Shown here: positions 31,759-39,722 of the stretch, piece after piece | How positions within the stretch are numbered: position 1 is the first letter of the stretch | Layout of the letters: each line of letters opens with the position of its first letter | Assembly (NCBI GenBank): GCA_016786705.1 | Contig: JAEUVV010000006.1 | Coordinates: forward strand, 62,001-126,000 | Direction of reading: 5' to 3' | DNA from: Taibaiella sp. | GTDB taxonomy: Bacteria; Bacteroidota; Bacteroidia; Chitinophagales; Chitinophagaceae | Length of the DNA: 64,000 nucleotides | Translations under genes and position numbers: made by a program | Notes under the pieces: generated by a model | Database searches by the model: none | What the model was told of the DNA's origin: nothing | The model's input: the letters and a program-made list of their open reading frames with translations, nothing else

Positions 31759-32838
31759 TTACCATTTATCCTGCTTGGGTAAGCCCTGGTACAAGCGGTC
31801 ATTACGCTTATATAATCTTGGTTCCGACCTGAATTTCTGGGGAGCTTTCATCAACCTGTCACCAAGCCCAACTTGCCCTTCTGATTTATGTCCATAAAAT
31901 GTACCATTAAACGGGAATACTCCGGCAACATTCCTATTCTTATCTTTAAAGGATTTCCAATGCTTAAATGCATAAATTTTATCAAGTAATACCTTTTTAA
32001 ATCCTTCATCCAAATCAAGAGCAAAAAATACATCTGAAATCTTCCCGTTTTCATCTAAAGCAATATCTACTATAGCCACATACTCCAGGTATGATCTATT
32101 GCCAAAATCAGGTTTAAAGTAAAAGCTATCATTTAAATACTTTCCGAAATCAGTATAAAAAAGATTGACCTGCTTTACGTAGCTGTCCCATGCTTCCGCT
32201 TCTGCTACTTGCCCGTTTTCATCATAATATACTGCTTTAATCAGTTGCCCCTGATTATCATACTCTAATTCGGAGGCTTTTGCTCCATTGCGATGGAAAT
32301 TTATCCACTTACCGGTCAATGAATCTTCCTTTTCCCGGAAATATCCATAACTCCCCGGTTGTCCATTATCAAACCAGGTTATTTTAAAAGATTTATCCGC
32401 ACCATAATGGACAGAGTCAGCTATCATGCCATTCTTATGCCAACTTAAAGCTATACCTACCGGCTCAACCATATTATACCAGACAGAATCCTTTAAATAG
32501 CCATTAGGATAAAAGCTAAGCCATAAACCGTCTCTTTTATTCTCTTTATACTGACCTATTGATTTTAATTGTTCATTAATGTAAAAGCTCAACGACTTGC
32601 CTTCTTTTATTAATGCAGCAGTATCTTTAAAATGTTCTACCAGCGCGATTTTGTTACTAGCCATAAAAAACCTGTTATGTAACACCCCGGTATCGGTAAT
32701 ATGAAATTCAGAAAAATAACAGGCCTGGTCTTTTGTGACTTCAATACCGGCAAAATTATAATAAGCTACATTTATTTGCTGGGCATATGCCACGCCGGAT
32801 AATAATAAAACAGTCAGGAGCAATTGTTTTAAAATCAT
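31759..32838 (-). CDS. MORN-repeat exported protein (copy 2)
   Basis: The 359-residue product has a signal peptide ending in VAYAQ (about residue 20), repeats of the type FYPNGYLKDSVWY and SWHKNGMIADSV (about 90-215), and a C-terminal part (about 255-330) with VDIALDENGKISDVFFALDL, like the TonB-fold domain of copy 1. Overall layout is the same as the gene at 30583 but sequence similarity is low, so the two diverged long ago or fast. No function is known. It has its own TATCTTTG promoter. Confidence 0.7.
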   Translation of the reverse strand: MILKQLLLTVLLLSGVAYAQQINVAYYNFAGIEVTKDQACYFSEFHITDTGVLHNRFFMASNKIALVEHFKDTAALIKEGKSLSFYINEQLKSIGQYKENKRDGLWLSFYPNGYLKDSVWYNMVEPVGIALSWHKNGMIADSVHYGADKSFKITWFDNGQPGSYGYFREKEDSLTGKWINFHRNGAKASELEYDNQGQLIKAVYYDENGQVAEAEAWDSYVKQVNLFYTDFGKYLNDSFYFKPDFGNRSYLEYVAIVDIALDENGKISDVFFALDLDEGFKKVLLDKIYAFKHWKSFKDKNRNVAGVFPFNGTFYGHKSEGQVGLGDRLMKAPQKFRSEPRLYKRNDRLYQGLPKQDKW

Positions 32839-32874
32839 ATGGTTTTTATTTAGTTAAATAAGTTTTAGGGGGTA

Positions 32875-32882
32875 CAAAGATA
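32875..32882 (-). promoter_or_regulatory. Promoter -7 element, second MORN gene
   Basis: TATCTTTG on the minus strand, 36 bases before the ATG at 32838. Confidence 0.5.
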
Positions 32883-32907
32883 ACATATAGCATAATCAAA
32901 TATCACC

Positions 32908-32934
32908 TAAAAAGGCCACGAATACATCGTGGCC
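32908..32934 (-). terminator. Terminator of the sugar dehydrogenase gene
   Basis: GGCCACG pairs with CGTGGCC around ATGTATT, followed on the minus strand by T5. A copy lies at 31651-31674. Confidence 0.8.
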
Positions 32935-32956
32935 CAACATCTTTTTCCCTGAACAG

Positions 32957-34183
32957 TTATTTCTTTCCTACCTGGTAAAACCGGCCCTGGTCGGTGATGG
33001 CATAAAGCTTCCCGTCTGTACCTACAGCTACATCCCGGAAACGCTGCCCTTCATCGGCCAGAAGCCGCTCTTCGCCTGCGGCCTTACTGTTTTGAATCCT
33101 TAAACGTACAATATGCTGCCCGCTTAAACAAGCGATCAATAAATTACCTTTCCACTCGGTATGGTAGTCGGCACTATACAACACTGTACCACTTGGCGAT
33201 ACTACCGGGTCCCAGTAATAAACCGGCTGTTCCATACCGGCCTGCTGGGTAATACCGGCCCCTATTACGGCGCCGCTGTACTCAAGACCATAAGTAATGG
33301 TAGGCCAGCCATAATTTTTACCGGCCTCTACCCGGTTTACCTCATCTCCGCCTCTGGGGCCAAACTCTATCTCCCACAACGCATTGTTCGCCGCATCATA
33401 GGCCAGGCCCTGTACGTTGCGGTGCCCATAACTATAGAGCTCCGGTAGCGCAGCAGGATCATTGGCGAAAGGGTTACCCGGGGCTGCCTCTCCCTCGCGG
33501 GTAATTCTTAGTATTTTACCCAAAGCCGTGGTTTTATCCTGGGCCAGAGGTCGCGTGGCCAGGTCGGAACGCTCACCCGTGCTGACCAGCAAATTCCCGG
33601 AACCATCAAAAGTCAGCCTGCCGCCATAATGCAATGAACCCTGGTAGGCGGGTAAAGCCCGGTAAATCACCGAAACATTGCTGATACTACCTTCATTTTC
33701 AGCAAGCATTCCCTTAGCTACAGCCGTTACCGTACCGCCGCTTACACTTTCCGAAAAGGTCCAATAAACCATACGATTCTGCGCGAATTGCGGATCAAGC
33801 GTAATGCCGAGTAAGCCCCCCTGGCCACCGGCGTTCACTGATGGCAATCCACTGATGGTACTTTTAAGCGTTCCATCCGCATTCAGTACCACCATAGTTC
33901 CCTGCTTTTGCGTGATCAGCCAGTTACCATTAGGCAAGGCCGCCATCCCCCAGGGACTTTGCAGGTTCTGGTTCAGTATTTTGATATCCAGCTCTGCTTT
34001 CGTTTTAATACCATAGATACGGGTTTGCCCCTGGAATGCCGGGGGATAATTCGTATTAGGATTTTGCGTTTCTACCGGCGGATAACGTTCCACATCATCG
34101 TCATTATTATTGTCTTTATCTTTATTACAGGCCGAAGCCATAACCGTGAGCATAAGCATGCCTGCTAAGTACTTCCTGTTCAT
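32957..34183 (-). CDS. PQQ-dependent sugar dehydrogenase-like lipoprotein
   Basis: The 408-residue product has a lipoprotein signal (LTVMASAC, Cys19), an Asp/Asn-rich spacer and a six-bladed propeller of the glucose/sorbosone dehydrogenase (Gdh-B, YliI) family. Landmarks are SPWGMAALPNGNWLITQKQG (about 75-95), GGQGGLLGITLDPQF, LHYGGRLTFDGSGNLLVSTGE and the final GKLYAITDQGRFYQ. The family oxidises sugars with PQQ and calcium; whether this host makes PQQ is not shown. It is anchored to a membrane facing the periplasm or outside. Its 3' end has been duplicated downstream. Confidence 0.85.
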   Translation of the reverse strand: MNRKYLAGMLMLTVMASACNKDKDNNNDDDVERYPPVETQNPNTNYPPAFQGQTRIYGIKTKAELDIKILNQNLQSPWGMAALPNGNWLITQKQGTMVVLNADGTLKSTISGLPSVNAGGQGGLLGITLDPQFAQNRMVYWTFSESVSGGTVTAVAKGMLAENEGSISNVSVIYRALPAYQGSLHYGGRLTFDGSGNLLVSTGERSDLATRPLAQDKTTALGKILRITREGEAAPGNPFANDPAALPELYSYGHRNVQGLAYDAANNALWEIEFGPRGGDEVNRVEAGKNYGWPTITYGLEYSGAVIGAGITQQAGMEQPVYYWDPVVSPSGTVLYSADYHTEWKGNLLIACLSGQHIVRLRIQNSKAAGEERLLADEGQRFRDVAVGTDGKLYAITDQGRFYQVGKK

Positions 34184-34302
34184 ATCTTTTTTGTTTTGTT
34201 TTGAACTATAAATTTACAAAAAATGAAATTGATGGATATTTTGCCTGCATCTTGACGCTATTCCGGTATAAAAAAATCAAGGTGATGATCCCCGGCAAAT
34301 TA

Positions 34303-34310
34303 TATCTTTG
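34303..34310 (+). promoter_or_regulatory. Promoter -7 element, polX-like gene
   Basis: TATCTTTG ends four bases before the ATG at 34315, implying a leaderless transcript. Confidence 0.45.
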
Positions 34311-34314
34311 CCTT

Positions 34315-35973
34315 ATGACCAACCACGACATTGCCGACCATTTTGAATTGTTATCCAAACTCATGGATATACACGGGGATGATAGCTTCAGGGCTAAATC
34401 TTATGCTTCTGCCGCCTTCAGGATCGAGAAGGTGCCAGAGCCATTGGCAGAGCTGAACGTAGAGCAGCTAAAAGCATTACCGGCGATTGGCCCCTCCTTA
34501 GCCAAAAAGATCGAGGAACTGAATGCAAGCGGTAAACTGTCGGCCCTGGAAGATTATCTCGAAAAAACACCTAAGGGCGTCGTGGAGATGCTTAATATTA
34601 AAGGGATCGGCCCTAAAAAGATCGCTTTGCTGTGGCAGGACCTGGGCATAGAAAGCATCGGCGAGCTGGAATATGCCTGCCAGGAAAACAGGCTGGTTAC
34701 CCTCAAGGGATTCGGAGCTAAAACCCAGGCATCCATATTGGCCAGCATTCAATTTATCAAAGCCAATTCCGGCTTTTGTTTATATGCCGAGGCAGACCTG
34801 ATGGTCCGCCAGGTACTTCAATTCTTTACCACCAACTTTCCCGGGGCGCAATATAGCCCGGCGGGGGCGTTCCGGATGCAAAGAAATGTACTTGATAGCA
34901 TTGACTGGATCTGCACTTTAAATAAAGAAGAAATTATAGCGGCTTTCGCACACCTGCCTTTTGAACTGAACGAAAGTGAGACAAAGCTGGGCATCAAACT
35001 GGAAGGCTTACCGCCGATGAATTTTTTCCTGGCAGGAAGTACATCCGCTTTCTTCATCCAATTATTTAAACATTCCGCATCCGCCGACTTTATACAGGCT
35101 TTTGAAACCGGTTATAGTTACCCGGAAAACCCCGGCAGCGAACAGGATATCTTCAACCACAACCAACTGGCCTATATTACACCTGCTTTAAGGGAAAGCC
35201 CCGCAGTCTTAAAGCCGTCCGCGGCTAACACATTACCGGAACTTATTCAACCGGAGGACATAAAAGGTATTATTCACAGCCACTCCACCTACAGCGATGG
35301 ACAACATAGCCTGGAACAGATGGCAAAAGCTGCCAAAGAAAAAGGCTACGAATACCTGGTGATCAGCGATCACTCGCAGGCGGCTTTTTATGCCAATGGC
35401 CTTAGCCCGGAGCGCATTATGCAGCAACACGCCGAAATTGAAAAGTTGAACCAGCAACTGGCGCCATTTAAAATTTTTAAAAGTATCGAGGCCGACATTT
35501 TAAATGATGGAAGACTGGATTATGAAGACGGGGTATTATCCAGCTTTGACCTGGTTATCGCTTCGGTACACAGTAACCTTAAGATGACCGAAGAGAAAGC
35601 CATGCAGCGTATCCTCACCGCTATACAGCACCCGGCTACAAGAATTCTGGGGCACCCTACCGGCAGGCTTTTGCTATCGCGCGCCGGCTACCCGGTAGAT
35701 CATAAAACCCTGATCGATGCCTGCGTAGCCCATAAGGTAGTCATAGAGATCAACGCGCACCCGCGCCGGCTGGACCTGGACTGGACCTGGATCGAATATG
35801 CTATAAGCCAGGGTGCTCTGCTCTCCATCAACCCGGATGCCCACAGTATTGATGGTATGGACCTGGTAAAATATGGCGTACTTTCTGCCCAGAAAGGCGG
35901 ACTGACCAAAGAACGCAACCTGAGCTCTTTCAACCTGGCTGCAATGGAAGCATTTGTAGCTAACAAAAAATAA
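34315..35973 (+). CDS. PolX-like protein with PHP phosphoesterase domain
   Basis: The ATG at 34315 is chosen because a TATCTTTG element lies immediately before it; the longer open frame begins inside that promoter. The 552-residue product has helix-hairpin-helix motifs (LKALPAIGPSLAKKIEEL about 50-67, LNIKGIGPKKIALLW), a polymerase-X palm-like segment (about 155-270) and a PHP domain (about 320-550). PHP metal ligands look intact: HSHSTYSDG, ISDHS, EADILNDG, ASVHS, GHPTGR and NPDAHS. The palm motif expected as GS-x-RR...D-x-D reads GAFRMQ...DSID, so one catalytic aspartate seems replaced by serine. Exonuclease or phosphoesterase activity is likelier than polymerase activity. Confidence 0.83.
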   Translation: MTNHDIADHFELLSKLMDIHGDDSFRAKSYASAAFRIEKVPEPLAELNVEQLKALPAIGPSLAKKIEELNASGKLSALEDYLEKTPKGVVEMLNIKGIGPKKIALLWQDLGIESIGELEYACQENRLVTLKGFGAKTQASILASIQFIKANSGFCLYAEADLMVRQVLQFFTTNFPGAQYSPAGAFRMQRNVLDSIDWICTLNKEEIIAAFAHLPFELNESETKLGIKLEGLPPMNFFLAGSTSAFFIQLFKHSASADFIQAFETGYSYPENPGSEQDIFNHNQLAYITPALRESPAVLKPSAANTLPELIQPEDIKGIIHSHSTYSDGQHSLEQMAKAAKEKGYEYLVISDHSQAAFYANGLSPERIMQQHAEIEKLNQQLAPFKIFKSIEADILNDGRLDYEDGVLSSFDLVIASVHSNLKMTEEKAMQRILTAIQHPATRILGHPTGRLLLSRAGYPVDHKTLIDACVAHKVVIEINAHPRRLDLDWTWIEYAISQGALLSINPDAHSIDGMDLVKYGVLSAQKGGLTKERNLSSFNLAAMEAFVANKK

Positions 35974-35980
35974 TTGACAT

Positions 35981-36019
35981 AAAAAATCCCGTAGTAGCTA
36001 TCTTACTGCGGGATTTTTT
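35981..36019. terminator. Terminator between the polX-like and S24-type genes
   Basis: AAAAAATCCCG and CGGGATTTTTT pair around a 17-base interior that pairs further (AGTA/TACT). Serves both convergent genes. Confidence 0.75.
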
Positions 36020-36347
36020 AAGCATTCTTTCTTTTAAAAATTACCTTATTCTGGAATTCGGCGACCACCACTCTTCCGAAAATCGCCTGGGTCCAGCCGT
36101 TTTCCCAGCCATGGTTATTCGCAATCAGGAACCCTTTGCCCTGGTCTTTCTTAATGATCTTATGCGCGTCTATATAGCGCCCTTTCACCTTACAAAATAC
36201 AATATCGCCGATCTCGTATTCCATTGCTGTTTCAAACGTTAAAGTGCTGCCGCTTTTTAAGATAGGCATCATCGAGCTGCCAAAAGCTTTCATCTTTCCA
36301 TGGCCTTTTTCAGCCAGTTCCATTTTTAATCTTTCAAATTTGTTCAT
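36018..36347 (-). CDS. S24/S26-type peptidase domain protein
   Basis: The 109-residue product is a bare peptidase-like domain of the LexA/UmuD/signal-peptidase superfamily: serine segment AFGSSMMPILKSG (about 22-34), then EIGDIVFCKVKGRYIDAHKI (about 46-65) with candidate His/Lys partners, then NNHGWENGW. It lacks a helix-turn-helix and a membrane anchor. UmuD-like stress roles or regulation by self-cleavage are possible. Its upstream region has the same promoter core and the same inverted repeats as the tRNA-like array, so the two loci may share a regulator. Confidence 0.68.
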   Translation of the reverse strand: MNKFERLKMELAEKGHGKMKAFGSSMMPILKSGSTLTFETAMEYEIGDIVFCKVKGRYIDAHKIIKKDQGKGFLIANNHGWENGWTQAIFGRVVVAEFQNKVIFKRKNA

Positions 36348-36373
36348 GTTGTATATTTTAATAAATCAATAGC

Positions 36374-36383
36374 GCAAAGATGC
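36374..36383 (-). promoter_or_regulatory. Promoter core of the S24-type gene
   Basis: GCATCTTTGC on the minus strand, 27 bases before the ATG; the same ten bases lie before the tRNA-like array and ssb. Confidence 0.45.
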
Positions 36384-36391
36384 AACAACAA

Positions 36392-36412
36392 GGGCGCAGC
36401 AGAATTGCGCAA
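36392..36412. promoter_or_regulatory. Operator-like repeat near the S24-type promoter
   Basis: GGGCGCAG-CAGAA-TTGCGCAA keeps the 8-5-8 layout of the 36506 site, with a weaker left half. It lies just upstream of the promoter core at 36374. Confidence 0.45.
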
Positions 36413-36505
36413 TGGAAAAAATAAATGAACCGAAAGCCTGCTGATGCATACAGGCAAGGATTTCATGCTATTAATTATGCTCAAAAAATATCCCTGAACG
36501 TCTTG

Positions 36506-36526
36506 CTGCGCAATTCCATTGCGTAG
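36506..36526. promoter_or_regulatory. Inverted-repeat operator, second copy
   Basis: CTGCGCAA-TTCCA-TTGCGTAG has the same two half-sites and spacing as 3191-3211; here the palindrome extends to TTGCTGCGCAA/TTGCGTAGCAA. It lies between the divergent S24-type and asparaginase genes. Confidence 0.6.
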
Positions 36527-36627
36527 CAAAAAAATACCGCAGCTCCATAAGGCATATTTTTAAGGTTAAACCAGCCTGTTCTGAATATATCTGCTATCTT
36601 TATTTTTTAAATCACGCATTAACCTCC

Positions 36628-37626
36628 ATGTGGAACAGAAGAAATTTTCTCAGAAGCCTGGGATTCGCATCAGCAGGACTGGCCATAAATCCTTTAGACA
36701 CTTTAGCTCAAAAGAACGCCGCTTCAAAAAGTAAGCAGGTCACTAAGCCTATCGTACTATCCACCTGGCGCTTTGGCCTGGCTGCTAATGCCGAAGCCTG
36801 GAAGACTCTATCTGCCAGAGGCAAAGCCCTGGATGCGGTAGAGCAAGGCGTAAAGCTTACAGAAGCCGATCCCGAAGAAAGAAGTGTAGGTTATGGCGGC
36901 CGCCCCGACCGGGATGGCAAGGTGACCCTGGATGCCTGCATCATGGATGAGCTGGGCAATATTGGCGCTGTAGCCGCCTTAGAATATATCAAGCACCCTA
37001 TCTCCGTAGCCCGGGCGGTAATGGAAAAGACCCCACATGTGATGCTTACAGGACAAGGCGCGCTTGAATTTGCCCTTGCACAGGGATTTCCAAAAGAGAA
37101 CCTGCTGACCGAAGCTTCAGAAAAGGAATGGAAAGAGTGGCTGAAAACAAGCGAATATAACCCTAAAGCCAATATCGAGAACCATGACACCATAGGCATG
37201 ATCGCCATGGACGCCGCCGGCAATTTATCCGGGGCCTGCACCACCAGCGGCATGGCCTTTAAGATGCATGGCCGCGTAGGTGATTCTCCTATTATAGGAG
37301 CGGGCCTTTATGTAGATAATGAAGTCGGGGCAGCTACGGCCACCGGCCATGGCGAAGAAGTGATCCGTATCGTAGGCACCCACCTGGTAGTAGAACTGAT
37401 GCGCCAGGGCAAATCACCACAAAAGGCCTGTGAAGAAGCCGTACAAAGGATCATTAAACTTACCCGCCAGAGAGGAAAAGACCTTTCAAAAATACAGGTC
37501 GGTTTTATCGCTATTAATAAGCAGGGTGAGCATGGTGCTTACTGTGTACAGCCTGGCTTTAACTACGCGCTATATGATGAAAAGAATGGTAACCGTTTAA
37601 TTGATGCACCTTATTATTTGAAATAA
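36628..37626 (+). CDS. N4-(beta-N-acetylglucosaminyl)-asparaginase-like Ntn hydrolase
   Basis: The 332-residue product begins with a twin-arginine-like export signal (RRNFLRSLGFASAG) and belongs to the Thr-dependent Ntn hydrolases. The autoproteolysis site and nucleophile are in ENHDTIGMIAMD (Thr188), followed by CTTSGMAFKMHGRVGDSPIIGAG and the GHGEEVIR segment that binds the substrate carboxylates. It would cleave glycosylated or plain asparagine side chains in the periplasm. cutC follows five bases downstream, so the two form an operon. Confidence 0.88.
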   Translation: MWNRRNFLRSLGFASAGLAINPLDTLAQKNAASKSKQVTKPIVLSTWRFGLAANAEAWKTLSARGKALDAVEQGVKLTEADPEERSVGYGGRPDRDGKVTLDACIMDELGNIGAVAALEYIKHPISVARAVMEKTPHVMLTGQGALEFALAQGFPKENLLTEASEKEWKEWLKTSEYNPKANIENHDTIGMIAMDAAGNLSGACTTSGMAFKMHGRVGDSPIIGAGLYVDNEVGAATATGHGEEVIRIVGTHLVVELMRQGKSPQKACEEAVQRIIKLTRQRGKDLSKIQVGFIAINKQGEHGAYCVQPGFNYALYDEKNGNRLIDAPYYLK

Positions 37627-37631
37627 AAAAA

Positions 37632-38300
37632 ATGAGAAAACTGGAAATAGCGGCTTTTAACCTGGAGTCGGCCCTTATCGCCCAACAAAACGGCGCCGAT
37701 AGGATAGAGCTTTGCAAAAACATGGAAGTGGGCGGGCTAACCCCGGAGGCGGATGCGCTGGCACTGGCCAAAGAACAATTGTTTGTACCGGTCTATGCCA
37801 TGGTACGTCCCCGGGCCGGTAACTTTGTATATGATGAAGCGGAGCTGGCACAAATGTTGCAAACCATACTCGCCTATAAAGAGTTAGGTGCGGACGGCTT
37901 TGTTTTTGGCATATTAACAGCGGATAACAAAATTGATGTGGACCGAAATAAGGTACTGGTCGCGGCGGCGCATCCTTTACCCTGTACTTTTCACAGGGCA
38001 TTTGACGCGGTTATTGAATGGCGCAGCGGGCTGGAAGCACTTATTGAGTGCGGCTTCAAGACGGTTCTTACTTCAGGTATTGCAAGGGATGTAAATTCAG
38101 GTATCCATAATTTAAAACAGATGGTAGCTGCAGCAGGTAATAATATCGAGATTATGCCCGGCGGTGGCGTCCGGGCAGCAAATCTGGAACAGCTGATGCA
38201 GGCAACGGGAGCACGCTTTTTTCACAGCTCTGCCGTGCTGCATGGCGACACCGCGGACAGCAACGAGATACAGGATATGATCTCGATCCTCGAAGCGTAG
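37632..38300 (+). CDS. cutC: CutC family protein
   Basis: The 222-residue product is a TIM-barrel protein of the CutC family: EIAAFNLESALIAQQNGADRIELC (3-26) opens the barrel, followed by VPVYAMVRPRAGNFVY, GADGFVFGIL, TFHRAFD and MPGGGVR. CutC was linked to copper homeostasis in E. coli, though the catalytic role is unsettled. Length is normal. It is co-transcribed with the asparaginase-like gene and ends at a bidirectional terminator. Confidence 0.9.
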   Translation: MRKLEIAAFNLESALIAQQNGADRIELCKNMEVGGLTPEADALALAKEQLFVPVYAMVRPRAGNFVYDEAELAQMLQTILAYKELGADGFVFGILTADNKIDVDRNKVLVAAAHPLPCTFHRAFDAVIEWRSGLEALIECGFKTVLTSGIARDVNSGIHNLKQMVAAAGNNIEIMPGGGVRAANLEQLMQATGARFFHSSAVLHGDTADSNEIQDMISILEA

Positions 38301-38323
38301 TATTGTATACCAGCTATCTAATT

Positions 38324-38363
38324 AAAAAAGTCATTAAACGAATTGCTGTTTAATGACTTTTTT
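38324..38363. terminator. Bidirectional terminator between cutC and the DUF4197 gene
   Basis: A perfect 16-bp stem (AAAAAAGTCATTAAAC and its complement) has an eight-base loop. Confidence 0.85.
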
Positions 38364-38380
38364 AATTCTATTTTTTAATC

Positions 38381-39130
38381 TTATTTCCCAAACACTTGTT
38401 TCAGCAGGCTGGAAACCTGTGCCGCCGGGTCTGTTCTTATCTTCAACTCTTCCTGGGCGATGGTCTGGAACATACCGTTCAATGATCTTTCCACCACGTA
38501 ACTGCTCAGGTCAGGATTTACTTTTTTGGCCACCATTGGCAGTTTATTATATGTTGAAAATACGGTATTCCACATTTTTGTCGCGCCTACTTTATCCAGT
38601 GATTTATTGATCACAGGGCGGAAAGCGGTTGTCAGTGCAGCCGTAGTTTTATTTTGCAGGAACATGGTTGCCGCGTTATTGCCGCCTCTAAGGATGCTAA
38701 AGCCATCCTGTAAGGTCATAGAGGTAATAGCATTAACAAAGATCGGCGCCGCCTGCTTAGCGGCATCCTCAGCAGCCCGGTTCATTGACAGGATAGCCTT
38801 ATCTACAACGGAGCCTAAGCCTACTGATCTCAAGGTTCTTTCTACTTGTTGCGCTTCTGGGGGCATTAAGATCTTAATGGCCGCATTTTTAAAGAACCCA
38901 TCTGTAAGGGAAAGCTTATTGGAAGCGTTATTGGCGCCAATACGCAAAGCTTCTTTCAAACCACTGACCACCTGGGAGTTGGTCAAACTTCCGGAATTGC
39001 CGGTGTTTGAAGAGCCATTACCGCCACCTAGTACGGTATTCAAAACGTCCCCTAATTTTTGCGCGTTAACTTCCTGAGCATTAATGCTCAAAACAGAAAC
39101 GGCGCCCAGGGTAATCAGTATTTTTTTCAT
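38381..39130 (-). CDS. DUF4197 family exported protein
   Basis: The 249-residue product has a signal peptide (about 1-23), a Gly/Ser/Asn-rich linker (about 35-55) and a helical DUF4197 domain: SQVVSGLKEALRIGANNAS (about 53-71), IKILMPPEAQQVERTLRSVGLG, then DGFSILRGGNNAATMFLQNKT. The family is periplasmic and of unknown function. It is a single-gene unit read toward cutC. Confidence 0.85.
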   Translation of the reverse strand: MKKILITLGAVSVLSINAQEVNAQKLGDVLNTVLGGGNGSSNTGNSGSLTNSQVVSGLKEALRIGANNASNKLSLTDGFFKNAAIKILMPPEAQQVERTLRSVGLGSVVDKAILSMNRAAEDAAKQAAPIFVNAITSMTLQDGFSILRGGNNAATMFLQNKTTAALTTAFRPVINKSLDKVGATKMWNTVFSTYNKLPMVAKKVNPDLSSYVVERSLNGMFQTIAQEELKIRTDPAAQVSSLLKQVFGK

Positions 39131-39200
39131 AATTATGATTCAATTTTATTGTATCCGATAGATTAATTATTAAAATTAGATAAAAAAACCGAGCTAAGGT

Positions 39201-39668
39201 TTAAATCAGCTTCCACGTTTCCAGAATTTGGTTGGCATGCTCCTTTGATTTTACTTTTTCGATCACATGAGCGATTTTCCCTTTTTCGTCGATCAGGAAG
39301 GTCGTCCGGTGGGTACCATCAAACTCTTTACCCATAAATTTCTTAGGCCCCCAAACTCCGTAATCGTTAACCATTTTATGCTCGCTATCGTCCAGCAAGG
39401 GGAAAGGTAACCGGTGCTTTGTTTCAAATTTTTTATGACTCTTCCCGTCATCTGTACTCACCCCTAAAATTGTAATGCCGGCTTTTTTAAGGGCTTCAAA
39501 ATTATCTCTCAGGTTACAGGCCTGCACGGTACAGGTAGGCGTATTATCTCTGGGATAAAAATAAAGGGCCAGTTTTTGTCCTTTATAGTCTTTAAGCTGG
39601 TGTATATTGCCGTCCTGGTCTTTCGCTTTAAAAACGGGCGCTTTATCGCCCTGCTTTAATGTAGTCAC
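39201..39668 (-). CDS. bcp: Thioredoxin-dependent thiol peroxidase (BCP/PrxQ)
   Basis: The 155-residue product starts at GTG. It has the atypical two-cysteine peroxiredoxin site YPRDNTPTCTVQACNLRD, with peroxidatic Cys46 and resolving Cys51. It reduces hydrogen and organic peroxides using thioredoxin in the cytoplasm. A TAACTTTG promoter lies 23 bases upstream. The cardiolipin synthase gene lies behind it on the same strand, but a promoter separates the two. Confidence 0.93.
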   Translation of the reverse strand: MTTLKQGDKAPVFKAKDQDGNIHQLKDYKGQKLALYFYPRDNTPTCTVQACNLRDNFEALKKAGITILGVSTDDGKSHKKFETKHRLPFPLLDDSEHKMVNDYGVWGPKKFMGKEFDGTHRTTFLIDEKGKIAHVIEKVKSKEHANQILETWKLI

Positions 39669-39691
39669 GCCTTGTACTTTTGGTTGGAAGG

Positions 39692-39699
39692 CAAAGTTA
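39692..39699 (-). promoter_or_regulatory. Promoter -7 element, bcp
   Basis: TAACTTTG on the minus strand, 23 bases before the GTG at 39668. Confidence 0.55.
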
Positions 39700-39722
39700 A
39701 CACATTTGCGGCGCTCCCGGCC

